Shown here: piece after piece, positions 35,277 to 46,659 of the stretch
How positions within the stretch are numbered: the stretch's first letter is position 1
Layout: each line of letters begins with the position of its first letter
NCBI GenBank assembly: GCA_963678675.1
Contig: OY783197.1
Location: 19,693,444-19,757,443 of the forward strand
Direction: 5' to 3'
Length of the DNA: 64,000 nucleotides
Source of the DNA: Xiphydria camelus
Lineage: Eukaryota > Arthropoda > Insecta > Hymenoptera > Xiphydriidae
The notes under the pieces: generated by a model
The model's input: the letters and a program-made list of their open reading frames with translations, nothing else
Databases searched by the model: none
What the model was told of the DNA's origin: nothing
Translations under genes and position numbers: made by a program

Positions 35277-36326
35277 TACGTATCTTCCGCTCCAGCGGTC
35301 ATTAGAGGCTCCGCGTCCTCGCGCGCGCGGCACTCCGAAAACGCCGCGGACGTAAAACTCGCCGACGAAATCGCTGCCGCGGTGCTTCGTTAAGCCCTGC
35401 ACCCTTCGTCATCGTCGTCGCCGCCGTCGCGCGGAGTACGACGATTTGGAAAAGATGGGGGGAAATGGAAATTCGCAAAAGTGGCCGACGGAAGATGCTA
35501 AAGTCCGGGTCAATGCGAGGGAAACGGTGCGGAAGGGTTGGATTTGTCGGGGGGGAATCGGGGATGGAACCTTCCAAGGGTTTCGACGCGCTCGTTCGGC
35601 GTTTATTCGATTCTTATAGAAAGTGCTACAGTTTTTGGTACCTTGGTGTCCACGATTTTTACTAATCTGATTAGAGTAATTAAGTTGGGGACTTGTGTCA
35701 TTCAATTGTTCTCATCGAATATATTCAATTTTAAGTACGATCCTGTTTTTTTTAATGTCAGTAGTTTAGGAGATAGGATAAAAGTGGGACAAACGCTTCG
35801 GTAGAAGTGCGAGTTCGAAATCGATTATCTTAAAAACGGTGAGAGATATCGAAAAAAAGTTTAAGTAAAAAATGTACGCCTATGTTTTTTCCAGGAAAAA
35901 CGTACTCTTGCCTTTTCACGTATCTCTACTGCGTTTCGAGATAATCGCGTTCCAAGTTAAACGGACATTGGAGCGTTCATCCCACTTCAACCCTATATCC
36001 CACTTTAATCCTATCTCAGGCGTCTCATTCGGTACACTTTGTCCCCGGTCGTAGGGTAAAATACTCATCCCTTACGAAGGTACCAGAGTACATTATCACC
36101 GCTACCATTTGCGTCACCAAACCCACCCGCGGAAGCGAGTTCCCTCCGAGCACAGCGCGGGCGAAAGGAAGCGAACGTTTTTCTCGGCGAATTCCCATAT
36201 TCGACCCGCAACACCTCGCAAACTACCCCCGAGTTACGACGGCGCTTCGTCATCTCAGTCGGGCGAATGCGGGAGCACGACGCGTGTGGGGTCGAATAAT
36301 GAAATCCACGAGAACGAATGACTCAC

Positions 36327-36539
36327 CAGCGCGTTCCTAACGGCGACCAATTTGTCGCCAACGACGAGGCGTCCGTCAACCTGGGCGGCGCCACCCTCCA
36401 TGATTTTCGTGACGTATATCCCATTATCGCCGGGGATGTGCTGGTTGCCGATGCCACCTGCGATGCTGAAGCCGAGGCCTTTGTTGCCTTTGATCAGTTC
36501 GATCTCCACCAGCTGAGTGTGCCGTCGTCGGCGGACGTA
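36327..36539 (-). CDS. dlg1: dlg1 exon: end of PDZ1 and first half of PDZ2
   Basis: This 213 bp exon (71 codons, phase 0 at both ends) opens with [18 protein letters not shown], finishing the last strand of PDZ1 and the short basic spacer. It then enters PDZ2 with the carboxylate-binding loop GLGFS at residues 21-25, followed by [19 protein letters not shown] and [11 protein letters not shown]. The acceptor is TTCGATTCGCAG (36540-36551) and the donor is GTGAGT (36326-36321). The HIPGDN and IYVTKI wording is characteristic of PDZ2 in Dlg-family MAGUKs. Upstream it joins 41344-41619 in phase (...NTVKL|YVRRRR), downstream 27931-28081 (...VRNAL|GDKNLE). In the family PDZ1 and PDZ2 sit in tandem with a short linker and bind C-terminal peptides of channels and adhesion proteins; partners here are inferred from homology. 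The longest open frame here runs beyond both splice sites and should not be taken as the exon. No frameshift or missing key residue is visible. Confidence 0.96.
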
Positions 36540-36725
36540 CTGCGAATCGAAAAAAACGTACTCGTCAGTCGTTCCGTTAATCTCTCGCGTGGGCGGCGAA
36601 CGGGTGGCTCTCCACCCCTCTCGAAGATAAACGACAGGATGGATAGGGATTTATCGAGGAAGAGGGGGAGTCGGTGCGGGTGTGCGATAGTATCGACTAC
36701 GACGAGTAGAGGGATTGTAGCGGTA

Positions 36726-37987
36726 GGGGAGACCGGGGCTATGGGGCCACCCCGGGAAATGAGGCCACCCCTACTATTTTAAAAGCGGCGCTTCTATTTC
36801 CATCAAAATGTAGTGCTGTCACCTGATATAAGTACGAGTAACTAGTATATTGAATACTGCGGCCGTATCAGCTATGGTAACGATTTTATGAGACCAATTG
36901 ATAAATATTAAGTTTCGATCTATTTGTAACTACATGAAAAAGTATGTATATAAATAATTTGTTTAAAGATATTGAGATTAAACTTTTTCTGCCTATTGTT
37001 AGTTTACTAGAAGACAGATTAATATGCATTTGATTGTTTAGATAAGTATTGCAGGTTATGTTATTGTGACGTTTCTAAATGCTAGCGTTATGGGGCAATG
37101 AGGCCAGAGGGTGGCCTGATTACCCCATTTCTAATAATTTGGAGTTGACAGTTTCTGCAGCTGAAATTTCTCCGCTTTCTGAGCCTTCAACTGTGGAAGC
37201 TGTCGCCGTCGCTGGACCATCAAATCTGCAAGTTGCCCCTGCGGTTCTGAATATCGCTGTAGACAGTTGCAAATCATCCCCAGTTACGGTAGCGGAAATA
37301 ACACCCATTCCAAGAAGAATCAAGAAGATAAAGCATATCCGAAAGAAAGGCTCTTCCCAAATCCTAACATCAACACTAATTAAGGAACAACTCATTGAGA
37401 AAAGCTCAACGAAAGAAAAGAAAGCAAAAACATTGTAGAAAAAAAGAAAATATTGAAAGCTAAAAAGAAGGTATTTAGTAGCTCCTCGTCCAACACTTCA
37501 GCTGAAGTGGAGTTAGATGATGAAGGATTGAGGGATCAGGACTCTACCGATGATGAAATTTGCATTTTATGTGGTGATTTTGGAAAGGATCGCGAGACTT
37601 GGTTTAGGTGCACCTTATGTGGAAAGTGGGCACACAAAGAATGCAGTGGAGTAGAAAAGGCTAAATCTTATATTTGTGACTATTGTAAACTTAATTAAGA
37701 AATACACTCCCTCTCCGTTTGATTTAAAATTGTGTTTATAATATTTGGGATTATCAGGCCAGGGATGGCTCCATTGCCCCAGACCATGGGGCTATGAGGC
37801 CACTTCCAAAATTCATATTTTTCAATTGTAAGGTACATAATACTATGAACTGTCACATACTATAGATACAGAATGATAGCTAATGTTTTCCACTTTAATT
37901 TTGTCGAGAAACCATATCAAAATTTACATAGCTGGAAATATATATTCAAGGGTTCTCTTAAGGTGGCCCCATAGCCCCGGTCTCCCC
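36726..37987 (+). mobile_element. Deleted pogo/Tigger-type DNA transposon, 1262 bp
   Basis: Perfect terminal inverted repeats of at least 26 bp start GGGGAGACCGGGGCTATGGG and are flanked by TA on both sides (36724-36725, 37988-37989), the Tc1/mariner/pogo signature. Variants of GG.CAATGAGGCCA and GGGGCTATGAGGCCAC recur inside each end (near 36757, 37093 and 37788) and may be transposase-binding repeats. Only a C-terminal fragment of the transposase gene remains. It sits in the PDZ1-PDZ2 intron of dlg1, opposite to the gene. Confidence 0.92.
37079..37698 (+). pseudogene. Transposase C-terminal remnant with PHD-like zinc finger, frameshifted
   Basis: Two frames lie in series. 37079-37438 (119 codons) is Ser/Val/Ala-rich and then Lys-rich, and 37453-37698 (81 codons) ends in a Cys4-His-Cys3 arrangement: CILC, 12 residues later CTLC, then WAHKEC and a final CDYC. 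They are in different registers with a stop between them, so at least one frameshift separates them. Insect pogo/Tigger-like transposases commonly carry such a PHD-like finger after the DDE domain. The helix-turn-helix and DDE catalytic parts are absent. The flanking perfect terminal repeats tie it to the 36726-37987 element. Transcription from this strand would be antisense to dlg1. It may be only a remnant. A domesticated DNA- or chromatin-binding peptide is possible but unsupported, and no promoter was identified. Confidence 0.8.
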
Positions 37988-38039
37988 TACCTCTTTGTAA
38001 CTAAAATTGTCGATGAGAATTGAAAAAAAAGATCGAATT

Positions 38040-38302
38040 TCGCAAAAAAAGGTCTAATTGAATATGAACCTAACTGAAAAATGTATTTGAGATAGACAGG
38101 AATTTATTCATATCGAACAAAAGTCTATTTGTATTAGATAAATGTTTTCCATATTTTTTTAATCGAATATGAATTTCGTAGAACACCTACCTATCTAATT
38201 CAAATAGACTTTTGTTCGACGTGAATAAATATTCATCTGATATAAATATTTCTATTATATATATATAGGTTCGTATTCAATTAGACCTTTTCCCTGGGTG
38301 TG
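38040..38302. mobile_element. MITE-D, copy 2
   Basis: GGTCTAATTGAATATGAACC...GGTTCGTATTCAATTAGACC terminal repeats with internal GAACAAAAGTCTATTT in both orientations. Confidence 0.82.
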
Positions 38303-38342
38303 TACAGGGTGAGTTTCCTAAGATCCAGCTAAACTCATTTGT

Positions 38343-38857
38343 AATTCATGCAATGTTTGGTTTCGCGATCTAATTGTCAGGAGATGAAGAAGAAAAACTG
38401 TGGAAAATGGAACAGAAATCAACGAATCCCCTGCTCTAATTTTATGTACAATATGAGTTTTCTAAGGCTAGTAAGCCCTGTCTATTTTTGTTATTTGTCA
38501 CTTTAAAACAAAAATCTTTCGATTAAAAGTTGTTTGGTGGCGAGGGTGACATATGACACATGCAGAGGGTTTTTTATTCCATTTAAAAAAATTAAGGTGA
38601 TATTCACACAATAACAAGTGCCATAAAAAATTCCTTGCACGCATCGCATGTCCTCCTCAATACCAAACAGCATTTATTTCAAAGATTTCTTCCTAAAGTG
38701 ACGAATAATGGAAATAAACGGGGCGCTTGCTGGTCTTAAAAAGCTCACCCTGCATAAAAGATTAGAGCAGGATTCGTTAATTTATATTTCATTTTCCATA
38801 TTTCTTCTTCTTCATCTCCTGTCTATTAGATCGCGAAACGAAACATTGCACGAGTTA
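38343..38857. repeat. Long inverted repeat, about 238 bp arms
   Basis: The left arm 38343-38580 (TTCGCGATCTAATTGTCAGG, AGTTGTTTGGTGGCGAGGGTG) pairs with 38620-38857 across about 40 bp. Arms are clearly diverged, at a rough visual estimate of about 80% identity. A related single fragment lies at 23395-23545. Type unknown. Confidence 0.8.
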
Positions 38858-40736
38858 ATAAAAAGCCCGTATAAAACTTTCTCCCCTTTCGATATATTCA
38901 ACACACCCTTCGCGCGCTTCTACGAGTTACCATTGCAATTGGCCCGGCGGAACGTGGAACCGCGTCCGTTTAGCCGGGCACGACGCGGGTGTAGGTATCC
39001 GTAAATCTTCGCCACGTCGTAACGCTAAACTCTCCTGACCTGGTGCAACAATGAATCCCCGTAATTAAATGCCCGTCGAATGGCCGATCCGGGATATATC
39101 CCCTTCCTCGGGATTTATAGCGTAGATTTGTTTTCGCCGAACGCATGCCACGGAGATGGAGGTGGAGGAGGAGGTGGCTCTTGAACGCGCGTGAGGTGGG
39201 TCCAAACGAGGGAGACTTTAGGACTGATTTAATCGGAAGGAAGTCACGGTCTCGAACGAGAGGCACTTGGCAGGTAATATCCCATTTATGGGACGACGAC
39301 GGGGCTTCTTCCGTTGGAAGATACCGAGTTTTATAGAGCGCTGAGGATCGCTGAGTGTTCGGAGATAATTTTTTATTGTTTCGCGAGGATGCGGCGCTCG
39401 GGCTGAAGGGGCCATCTGAATTTTGAGGGTAAGGGCGCGCATCGGCATTTTCGTATCGAAAATCAGGCAATGCAGCTCGGATAAAAATAATACGATTCCG
39501 GAGTGATCACTTCCGCGTCGTTTTCCGTGATCCGCGCAAGATCTCACGTAAATCTGTCTTTTGAAACATGTGACATTTATTAGACATGTAATGAGGTCGC
39601 GTGTCTAGATTTTTCTACTAATTGTTTGAAGTAGGGTAAAATGGAATAAAAATGACGGGGGTAGAAAGTGCCTTTCGATAGATTTTCATAAATAAACCGT
39701 TTCGTTTATTCGCAATCATGGTTTTTTAGCAGCTGTCGCATACGGAGGCCATTTCTATGTAACGCAATTATCAAATAGTCGAAATTTTTAAGACTAGCCG
39801 AATGGTACTTTTTATTTCGCGTCACTCTTAGTCTCTATTCTACAGCAAACTGACGAAAAAATAAATAAAATGAAGACCATATATGGATTTAAATGTGATA
39901 TAATACTCATTTTTTGTTTTAATAAATATTCTTTCACAGCAAATAGGAGGAAAGAAATATCACAAATTCTTATTTTTGTCGAGAAAAAATTCGTCTCACG
40001 TACATTACATATTTAGTTAGTTGTAACGCGACTCATCGTTAAAAAAAAAGATCGAGAAACGCTGCCGCAGTCACGACACTGTCCTGCGACACGCGCGGAG
40101 CGAATAGCTGTTCCGTTTTCGCGCGACCCTCGACAGCAGTCCGTGTCGCATAAATATGTGGAAATAAAAACGCGGATCTACCCTTGCGAATCGAGGCTTA
40201 TCGAGCTTATCGCGCGTCCGATATCTCGTCCGACGCGTATTCCCGAACCTGCGGGTTCCCCCGGGCCGCCGAATCGCCGCGAAGAATGCTTCGAAGGGCC
40301 GGAAGAAATGGAGCGAAAAAAGGATAACGGCGAGAGACAGCGGCGGCGAGAGTCTCTCGGTGAGTGGCTGCGAGCACCGCTGTGTCTCCGACGGACATTG
40401 TTAACCGGGCATTGTTATCGTCCAACGTATCTCGTCGCGTCTCGCAACAATAATTGGGTGTTTCGATCAGGAGTAGGGGAGAGGAAGGGGGGATCCGCGT
40501 TCCAGGCGGGAGACGGTCCCGCGCTATTGTCTCCCGTTTGGCCCGATAATTTTCGCGGTTCGCCTCGAGATCTCGAAAGCCATTTCAGGATTTAGACGAA
40601 AGCCTGGAAGGTGATAGATAGTTGGAGAGTGATGGGGGGCAAGGAGAGGGGAAGAGAGGAGAGAGAGAGAGATGCTTCCTCGGTATCTGCCAAGGTTGAC
40701 GATCGAAATTCGATACCACATGGAACGGGTAATTAA

Positions 40737-41225
40737 TCCTTCGTGGTCACACGTCTGTACAGTTCCACGATGGTCGCACATGGGTCAAATGGACCTAATC
40801 GGTTTTTAAATAATAGCCACATGAACAACATCCGTCCAATTAGGTCAACATAAACAAAATGTTAATATTTTTTAATCCAATGTGTAACCCGTATACATAT
40901 TCACTAACAGACGAAAAAGAAATGGTTCGAAAGAATAATTATTCGCAGAGCTATAAGTGCGTTTCTCTACAAGATTGTGACGTCGTCGGAAAGACAGAGA
41001 GACGTACTTATGCTAATGAGCTGTTTTACCAGAAGTGTCACAATTTCTTTATTTTTGCAGTTCTCTTAATAAAGTCGACGGATAATTCTCATAAAATATG
41101 GTCGTTTGGAGAAATACATAGTTCTCTATAGTGCACGTTTCAAAAACGATTTTGCAAAAAAGAAAAGTACAGTCAGCTTCAAAATTGAAGTTTGGGTTAC
41201 GTGGACCCTCGGTGACCACAGAGGG
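40737..41225. mobile_element. piggyBac-like nonautonomous element, copy 1
   Basis: TTAA flanks both sides (40733-40736, 41226-41229). The right end reads inward CCCTCTGTGGTCACCG and the left end TCCTTCGTGGTCACAC. TTAA duplication with CCC-type ends is the piggyBac signature. No transposase. An R6 fragment (40890-41030) lies inside it. Confidence 0.78.
40890..41030 (-). repeat. Dispersed repeat R6, copy 4 (fragment)
   Basis: CCGTATACATATTCA, GCAGAGCTATAAGTGCGTTT and GACGTCGTCGGAAAGACAGA match R6 in inverted orientation. Confidence 0.7.
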
Positions 41226-41343
41226 TTAATGATAATTCTTTATTATTATCGAATCTTCTCGTCAGTCACGTGACTTCCATATTTTTGTTTAATTAGCGTC
41301 GTTTTACGGGATACGTTTCGGGGGAACTATATTTGGGACTTAC

Positions 41344-41619
41344 CAATTTGACGGTATTTCCGGCGCGTTTCAGCGCATCGACGGCCGACGCGTGCTGAAC
41401 GTCGACCACGGAGACGTCGTTCACCTGGAGGATCGTATCGTTGACGCGCAAGCGGCCGTCGGCGGAGGCCGCTCCGCCAGGTATGAGCTTTGTGATGTAA
41501 ATAGCGGTGTCATTTCCGAAGTGAGGATTGTCTGTGCCTCCGGCGATGCTGAAGCCGAGGCCGGCGCCGCCTCGTTCGAGAACGATCTCCTCGTACTCCC
41601 AGTCATCGTCTCCGTTAAC
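41344..41619 (-). CDS. dlg1: dlg1 exon: PDZ1
   Basis: This 276 bp exon (92 codons, phase 0 at both ends) encodes almost all of the first PDZ domain of Discs large. It begins [17 protein letters not shown], the junction at which fly isoforms with different N-termini join the common body. It then shows the GLGFS ligand loop (residues 20-24), [25 protein letters not shown], and helix B starting at His76 ([14 protein letters not shown]). The acceptor is TATATATCGCAG, with a CTAAC-type branch-site candidate about 30 bases upstream; the donor is GTAAGT (41343-41338). Its 3' end joins the exon at 36539 in frame after a 4804 bp intron. The next upstream exon should encode either the short DlgA-type N-terminus or an L27-containing S97-type N-terminus. 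I found neither in 41620-64000, so the first exons probably lie beyond the right edge. Reading this as another MAGUK is unlikely given the match over PDZ1 and PDZ2 together. Confidence 0.96.
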
Positions 41620-41765
41620 CTGCGATATATAATTAGGGAATGCTTAGTTAGTTCCTCTCTGTAGTGCCACGTTCCGATGTAGCCGTATTCATAAGATTGA
41701 TATAAATAAGACGCGGCAGCGACGAACAAGACCCCGTTGTGATAAGGTATAAGAAGCGATACATA

Positions 41766-41933
41766 CACTCAACAAAATTTGGCCACAACTAGAAAATTAT
41801 AATAATTGCAGTGATAATTTTCTTCGCAATAGCAAGAATTCTTGCTACGCTAGCAATATTTTTCTAGTTGTCACCAAATAATGTCTGAGGCAGCCAGAAA
41901 TATAGCTGGATTAGCTAAATATTTTTTTCACTG
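41766..41933. mobile_element. MITE-I, copy 2
   Basis: CACTCAACAAAATTTGGCCA...ATTTTTTTCACTG, TA on both sides (41764-41765, 41934-41935). Inverted relative to copy 1 at 10902. It lies about 150 bp upstream of the PDZ1 exon acceptor in transcription order. Confidence 0.87.
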
Positions 41934-42919
41934 TAATGTCTCCGATTTAGCGAGCTATCGCCACAGTTAATGCCGGCGATTAAGGAAATAGCCAAAATCA
42001 AACTCTGTATACCGCAAGCAATCCCTAGAAAGAAGTCATAGGTCAGACCACGTATAATTCCTTTCCCATCCGAAGAAGAGCAACTGAACTCTGCACATAG
42101 TAAACAATTCGAAGAAATAAAACATATCACAGCACGCGCGTGCATGGATCTTTCTCTCGTAGAGAAGGGATAGGTATCGGCCCCCGCCTGTGGCGAATAA
42201 AAAGGCCGTAATTCCTCCCTCAGCGCGCATTTTTGCTTCTTCCGTGCAGTCGAATACTATTACAAAGTCACGCTGTAGTTTTATCGAATAAAGAGTGTAA
42301 TAGAATCTAGAGTCAGTGTGTGCCAATCATTGGAAATCGAATCCTTGCCAGTCCTTGTCAGAAAGAAGCCGAAGGAAAGAGCGACTAGGAGAAACAAACA
42401 GTCCGGCCAAGAGCAGCTCCAGACAAAAAGGTAAGTGTGCAGATTTATAATTTTCTTTCCCGAGCGTGAAAATAAATAGTCCCCTTTTGTTTCTGGTAGT
42501 TAGCCGTAACCCCGAAATTTTCATGGGAATCCTCGTCCAAATAGCGTTAGCAAGGTGCAATGCTCTCGTCTGAGTAAATAGCCCTTTCGCTTTCTCTGTT
42601 TGTACGATTATTAGTCGTCTGTTACTCTCTAACACGTGACAGTAGTTAAAGAAAAAAAAATTAGAACGGTGCAAGGATCTTCATATAAAGCTTATATATT
42701 TCCCAACGGAACAACTGGCCTCTCAACCTGTCAAGCGGAATAATGATTAACACAAATCATACGCGCGGGTTTCCTTAGTTTTTCATAAGTACAATTTAAG
42801 AATTTTCTATTTTCATATTTTATAGATATGCAAGGGGGATTAGGGGGCGATTAATAGTGTAAAAGACCGAGAGGCCATACTGTGTAAGAAATAATAATAA
42901 TAATACTGTATATTTCCTA

Positions 42920-43291
42920 TTCTACATATACTTTTCTGAAGGAAAATCAAGGAAAATTAATATTCTAATTGGATTCCAATTGACTGCACTGTTTTGTTCG
43001 ACATTTCCTTATTAACGGTATATTTGCTACATTTATATGCTCAGTAACGATGAAAAGTATCTCGACTGTATTTAAATAAAACGGAGCAATGATACTTCAT
43101 CCATATTTCTTACTGTATATGTTTGTTTAAGGAAAATCAAGGAAAATTAAATTTTCTTAATTGGAGCCTAATTGACTGCACTGTTTCGCTCGACAGTTTC
43201 TTATCAAAAAATATTTGTTATATTTATATACTCTATAATGATGAAAAGTATCTTGACTGTATTTAAATAAATCGGAAAACGATACTTGATT
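42920..43291 (+). repeat. Two-copy tandem duplication, 190 bp unit
   Basis: GGAAAATCAAGGAAAATTAA begins at 42941 and again at 43131. TTGACTGCACTGTTT and GATGAAAAGTAT..TGACTG recur in order. AT-rich, noncoding. Confidence 0.85.
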
Positions 43292-43542
43292 CGCACGAGA
43301 AAAGATTTTCACGGAAACATTGAAATCAGGATATTTATCCCCTGGTCAAAGTAAAAACCAGGAACCGCTTTAACGAGATGTCTTTGTTGTTTTTAACGCC
43401 GATAAAATTTCTTCCGTCGAAACGAGAGAAGCACGTATTTCTCCCCGCGCGAGTTTAATGTCGGGAGGCTAAAGCGATTTTCTAAGTATAACCGGGACGA
43501 CCGAGCACTCGACGCTCCGGATTCGCGGCATCGGTTAAAAAA

Positions 43543-43592
43543 AGAAGTCAAGGCTGGTTCTAAGTAGTCGAACATATTTATAATTAGACGAA
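43543..43592 (+). repeat. Short dispersed repeat shared with 45230-45275
   Basis: AAGTCAAGGCTGGTTCTAA.TAGTCGAA.ATATTTATAATT occurs at both places in direct orientation. Confidence 0.75.
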
Positions 43593-45623
43593 AAACGTCT
43601 CCAAGTGAGTGTTTCCCGAAAACGAACCGCCGACAGAGCATGTCCGTCTGTTTCTTCGCGTGATAACAATTCTTATCCGCCACGGAGTTATATCGCGATA
43701 AAAAATCGTCGCGAATCGCGCGTTCGACCGGGTTAAGTTACATCGGTTCGAAGCGAATTGAAACGAGCAATCCTCCAACCAGGAAACACAGTTTCGCCGT
43801 ACTTTATCGAGACTCGTATATTTTATGCAGCACCTGCACGCCGAAGTTATCACGGCTCGAGATTGCATCGAAGAATTCCGAGCGAATCGATTATTCGAAC
43901 GTTTGCCGCGAAATATACGATCGACGTCATGACGCTAAATCAGAAGTACGACGGAGTCGGGGGGTTCGCGGTATTCAAATTTTACGAAAAAGAAAATCTG
44001 GTCGGCTTTCCGAGAGTAGGGGAATCGGAGGAAATGATTGATTTTCGGACGAATGGTTGGACGGTTAAATTTAGCAACTCGATAATGGCAAGCTACTTAA
44101 TATAACGACCAGTTCTGCCGTATAATCCTCGACGGGCCCGCACGTTCATCGACGGAAATAGCGCGGTCGAGTTTCTAATATTTTCAGCGATATAGGCGTC
44201 GTCGAGAACATTAATCTCGTAAAGCTCGGATGGTTCGCTCCCGATTTTTTTTGTATTATATGTGTGTCCGTATATATCGAAATATTGTGTGTGTGTGTGT
44301 GCACTGAGAAAAGAAACCGTCGAAAGAGATGGATCCGCCCAGATCAGTGCTATTTAATTGATCCGAATGGAAATAGTAAGTATTTTATTTCAGTTTCTGT
44401 ATTTTCATTAATTTCAAATCGTAAATATTTTGAAATCGTGAAATACCATATTTATGCACTCCCGTAGAAAACTTTACGTATCGGGTTCACTGAACTCTTT
44501 CGGGTTAATCGACGAGAAATTTTCTTTACTTTCAGGTTTTTATTTACTTTTTCCCAATTTTACCGTTAAGTAGTTGCTCTTATTATAAATAACAATAACT
44601 CAATGCTTTCAGAATAGTTGCGAAAACTGATCGTTGGTATCCTGAACTATGCAACCGTTTCAAATATACACCCTATATATACGAGTATATATAGCCAAAG
44701 ATCCTCGCCGAAGACGAACGCTAAGCGCGAGTGCAATTAGAGGAGAATGATCGCTAATTGCTAATAATTGCCGTTCCTTGAGATTTTTTCGCTTCACTTG
44801 AAACGTCCAACAGGATCAATTAACGAGTTCACGTTCTCATCGAATTACACTGCAACGGGGTAGCGAATCTCGTTGGAAGGAATGGGGGCGTATTACCCGG
44901 TATCGCTCGACGATTTTCATCCGAATCTAATTACACGTTCAAGACGCGGTAGTGAGCATGAAACTTGGAAATCTGACGCGTCCCAGTTTACTCGATGACG
45001 TTCATAAGAACATCTGGAGCGGATCGTTTCGATTTTAACGCGACGTGACAAAATGGTGAATGACAGGCTCCGGAAATCCACAATCAGAGCTGACACCCGC
45101 CCGCATAGTACGGCAAGTGAACGATTATACTTCTATATGTTCATTTTACTCGTATGTCGATGGAAACCGGCTTACGAAGTGGGTACCTCAGAAGTCTCAA
45201 ATATCAGTATACAATAACATCGGTAAAAAAGAAGAAGTCAAGGCTGGTTCTAAATAGTCGAATATATTTATAATTCTTCAGTAACGTCTACAGTAGTGAG
45301 AAAGTAGGCAGAATGTAGTAGACGAAGAATGTAATATAATAAATTCTATCTATTATACTTTTCACACAAAATAGAAAGTTTAGACGAGATCCAAGAGTTT
45401 CTCATTTGTGAGACTTTTTAGTAGGTACAGTGTACGGCGCAGTTTGCTTCTTATATTTTCACCTAATAAATTGCCTACAAATAATGTGTCTACTTTCAAA
45501 ATATCTAATACTAACAACCAGTGAACGAGCTACCTGTATTACCTGAGCAGAATTTAACGAAATCCGAATGGAACCCGAAGGCGAAACATTCTCATTCTAC
45601 CGATATAAATAAAATTTACTGTA

Positions 45624-45769
45624 CACCGAGAAAACAGTTTATTATAATAGTTAATTAATATATTTTCAAATATGGTCAAACGAATATTTACTTGGTCCGA
45701 CAAAATATTTATTTCGCCAAATTCAAACAAACATTTATTAACTACAAATAATTTTTTTTCTTTTCAGAG
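45624..45769. mobile_element. MITE-B, copy 3
   Basis: CACCGAGAAAACAGTTTATT...TTCTTTTCAGAG with TA on both sides, and TTTACTTGGTCCGACAAAAT as in copy 1. Confidence 0.78.
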
Positions 45770-46659
45770 TAGAAAATCAGGATAGCTGCGTTCAAAGTGT
45801 ACTGAATTTATAATCCATTGAGAAAGCGAAACGATTTATAAATGAGACCACTTCGACTTCGCTAACCAACCCCTGCGAATTGACGCGCGTTGTTCCAACG
45901 CGGATAATAAACTCCAGCGATCTCTACACGTATATTCAATTCGATATTTATTCCGGCGGATAACTGCGGGATAACTGTACAGCTTCCTCCCCTCCGAGCC
46001 GGTAATGCTATACAGGAGCGTTCGGCTTTGGAGTTTAGGCGGGACGGTGTGAATTTATTAATCTCACGCGGCTGTACGAGAGCTACCTCGAGATTTACTG
46101 CCTCGTAAACGTGGTAATTAAATTTGGATGCTTTCAAAAGGACTCTCTACCTATCTCCCTCTCTCTTTCGCGGAGTACAGTCGTTATCCCAGATTAATAG
46201 CTGTCCTGCAGCCCTTGCCGGAAGGGTGTGACGGTCGTGTCATCTGTAAACGGTCGAAACTATGGCAAGGATTCCGGGGATGATCGCGAAAGACATTTGC
46301 CTCGTGATGACAAATTCATTATGGCGTTCCGTGTACACGAATCTGTCAAAGGAACACTGACCTTGAACTCGAGCGGACGAATATCCACGTGATTTTACCA
46401 CTCCCGTATTTCTGTATTCGCAGACATGTTTTGCTCCTCGTGCGCTCTTCCCTCGCACCCTTCCGTAAGCTCGTATCGCGTTTCTTATCCGCGTTCTCGC
46501 GTGCGTCCGGGCGATGCGTCCGAAAAAACGCGTCCACCGTTTAATTTATACGAGTGCGTCTCGGTCGCTTAGACGTACACGTCTGATAAGAAGACGTATA
46601 GCTTTAGCCGAGAGCACACGGAGGCCACGAGGGTGAATAAACGGCACTCTTTATCCGAG

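Larger units (their letters stand above)
28082..36326 (-). other. dlg1 intron splitting PDZ2
   Basis: This 8245 bp intron has a GTGAGT donor and a CTTGCAG acceptor. It contains MITE-H, two MITE-A copies, a Helitron nested in repeat R6, a second R6 copy, MITE-F, MITE-L with an inserted hairpin, and (AG)n runs near 35190-35210 and 35245-35274. CpG-rich parts are about 29280-30180, 30860-31430, 33340-33960 and 34900-35620. The longest frame inside (30863-31447, minus, 194 codons) is rich in Arg and Ser and shows no domain. In 31740-32340 and 35620-36060 I see nothing identifiable. Confidence 0.9.
36540..41343 (-). other. dlg1 intron between the PDZ1 and PDZ2 exons
   Basis: This 4804 bp intron has a GTAAGT donor and a TTCGCAG acceptor. 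It contains the pogo/Tigger-type element at 36726-37987, MITE-D at 38040-38302, a long inverted repeat at 38343-38857 and the piggyBac-like element at 40737-41225. CpG-rich sequence without recognisable genes occupies about 38880-39560 and 40040-40730. In 39560-40040 I see only AT-rich sequence. Confidence 0.9.

Noticed and set aside
35160..35400. Frames rich in Ser-Leu or Arg-Glu repeats
   Set aside because: Translation of (AG)n microsatellites.
38970..39470. 166-codon minus-strand frame in the PDZ1-PDZ2 intron
   Set aside because: No domain, overlapping frames on both strands, and the PDZ1 and PDZ2 exons already join in phase without it.
40143..40595. 150-codon plus-strand frame
   Set aside because: CpG-rich intron block with competing frames; no recognisable family.
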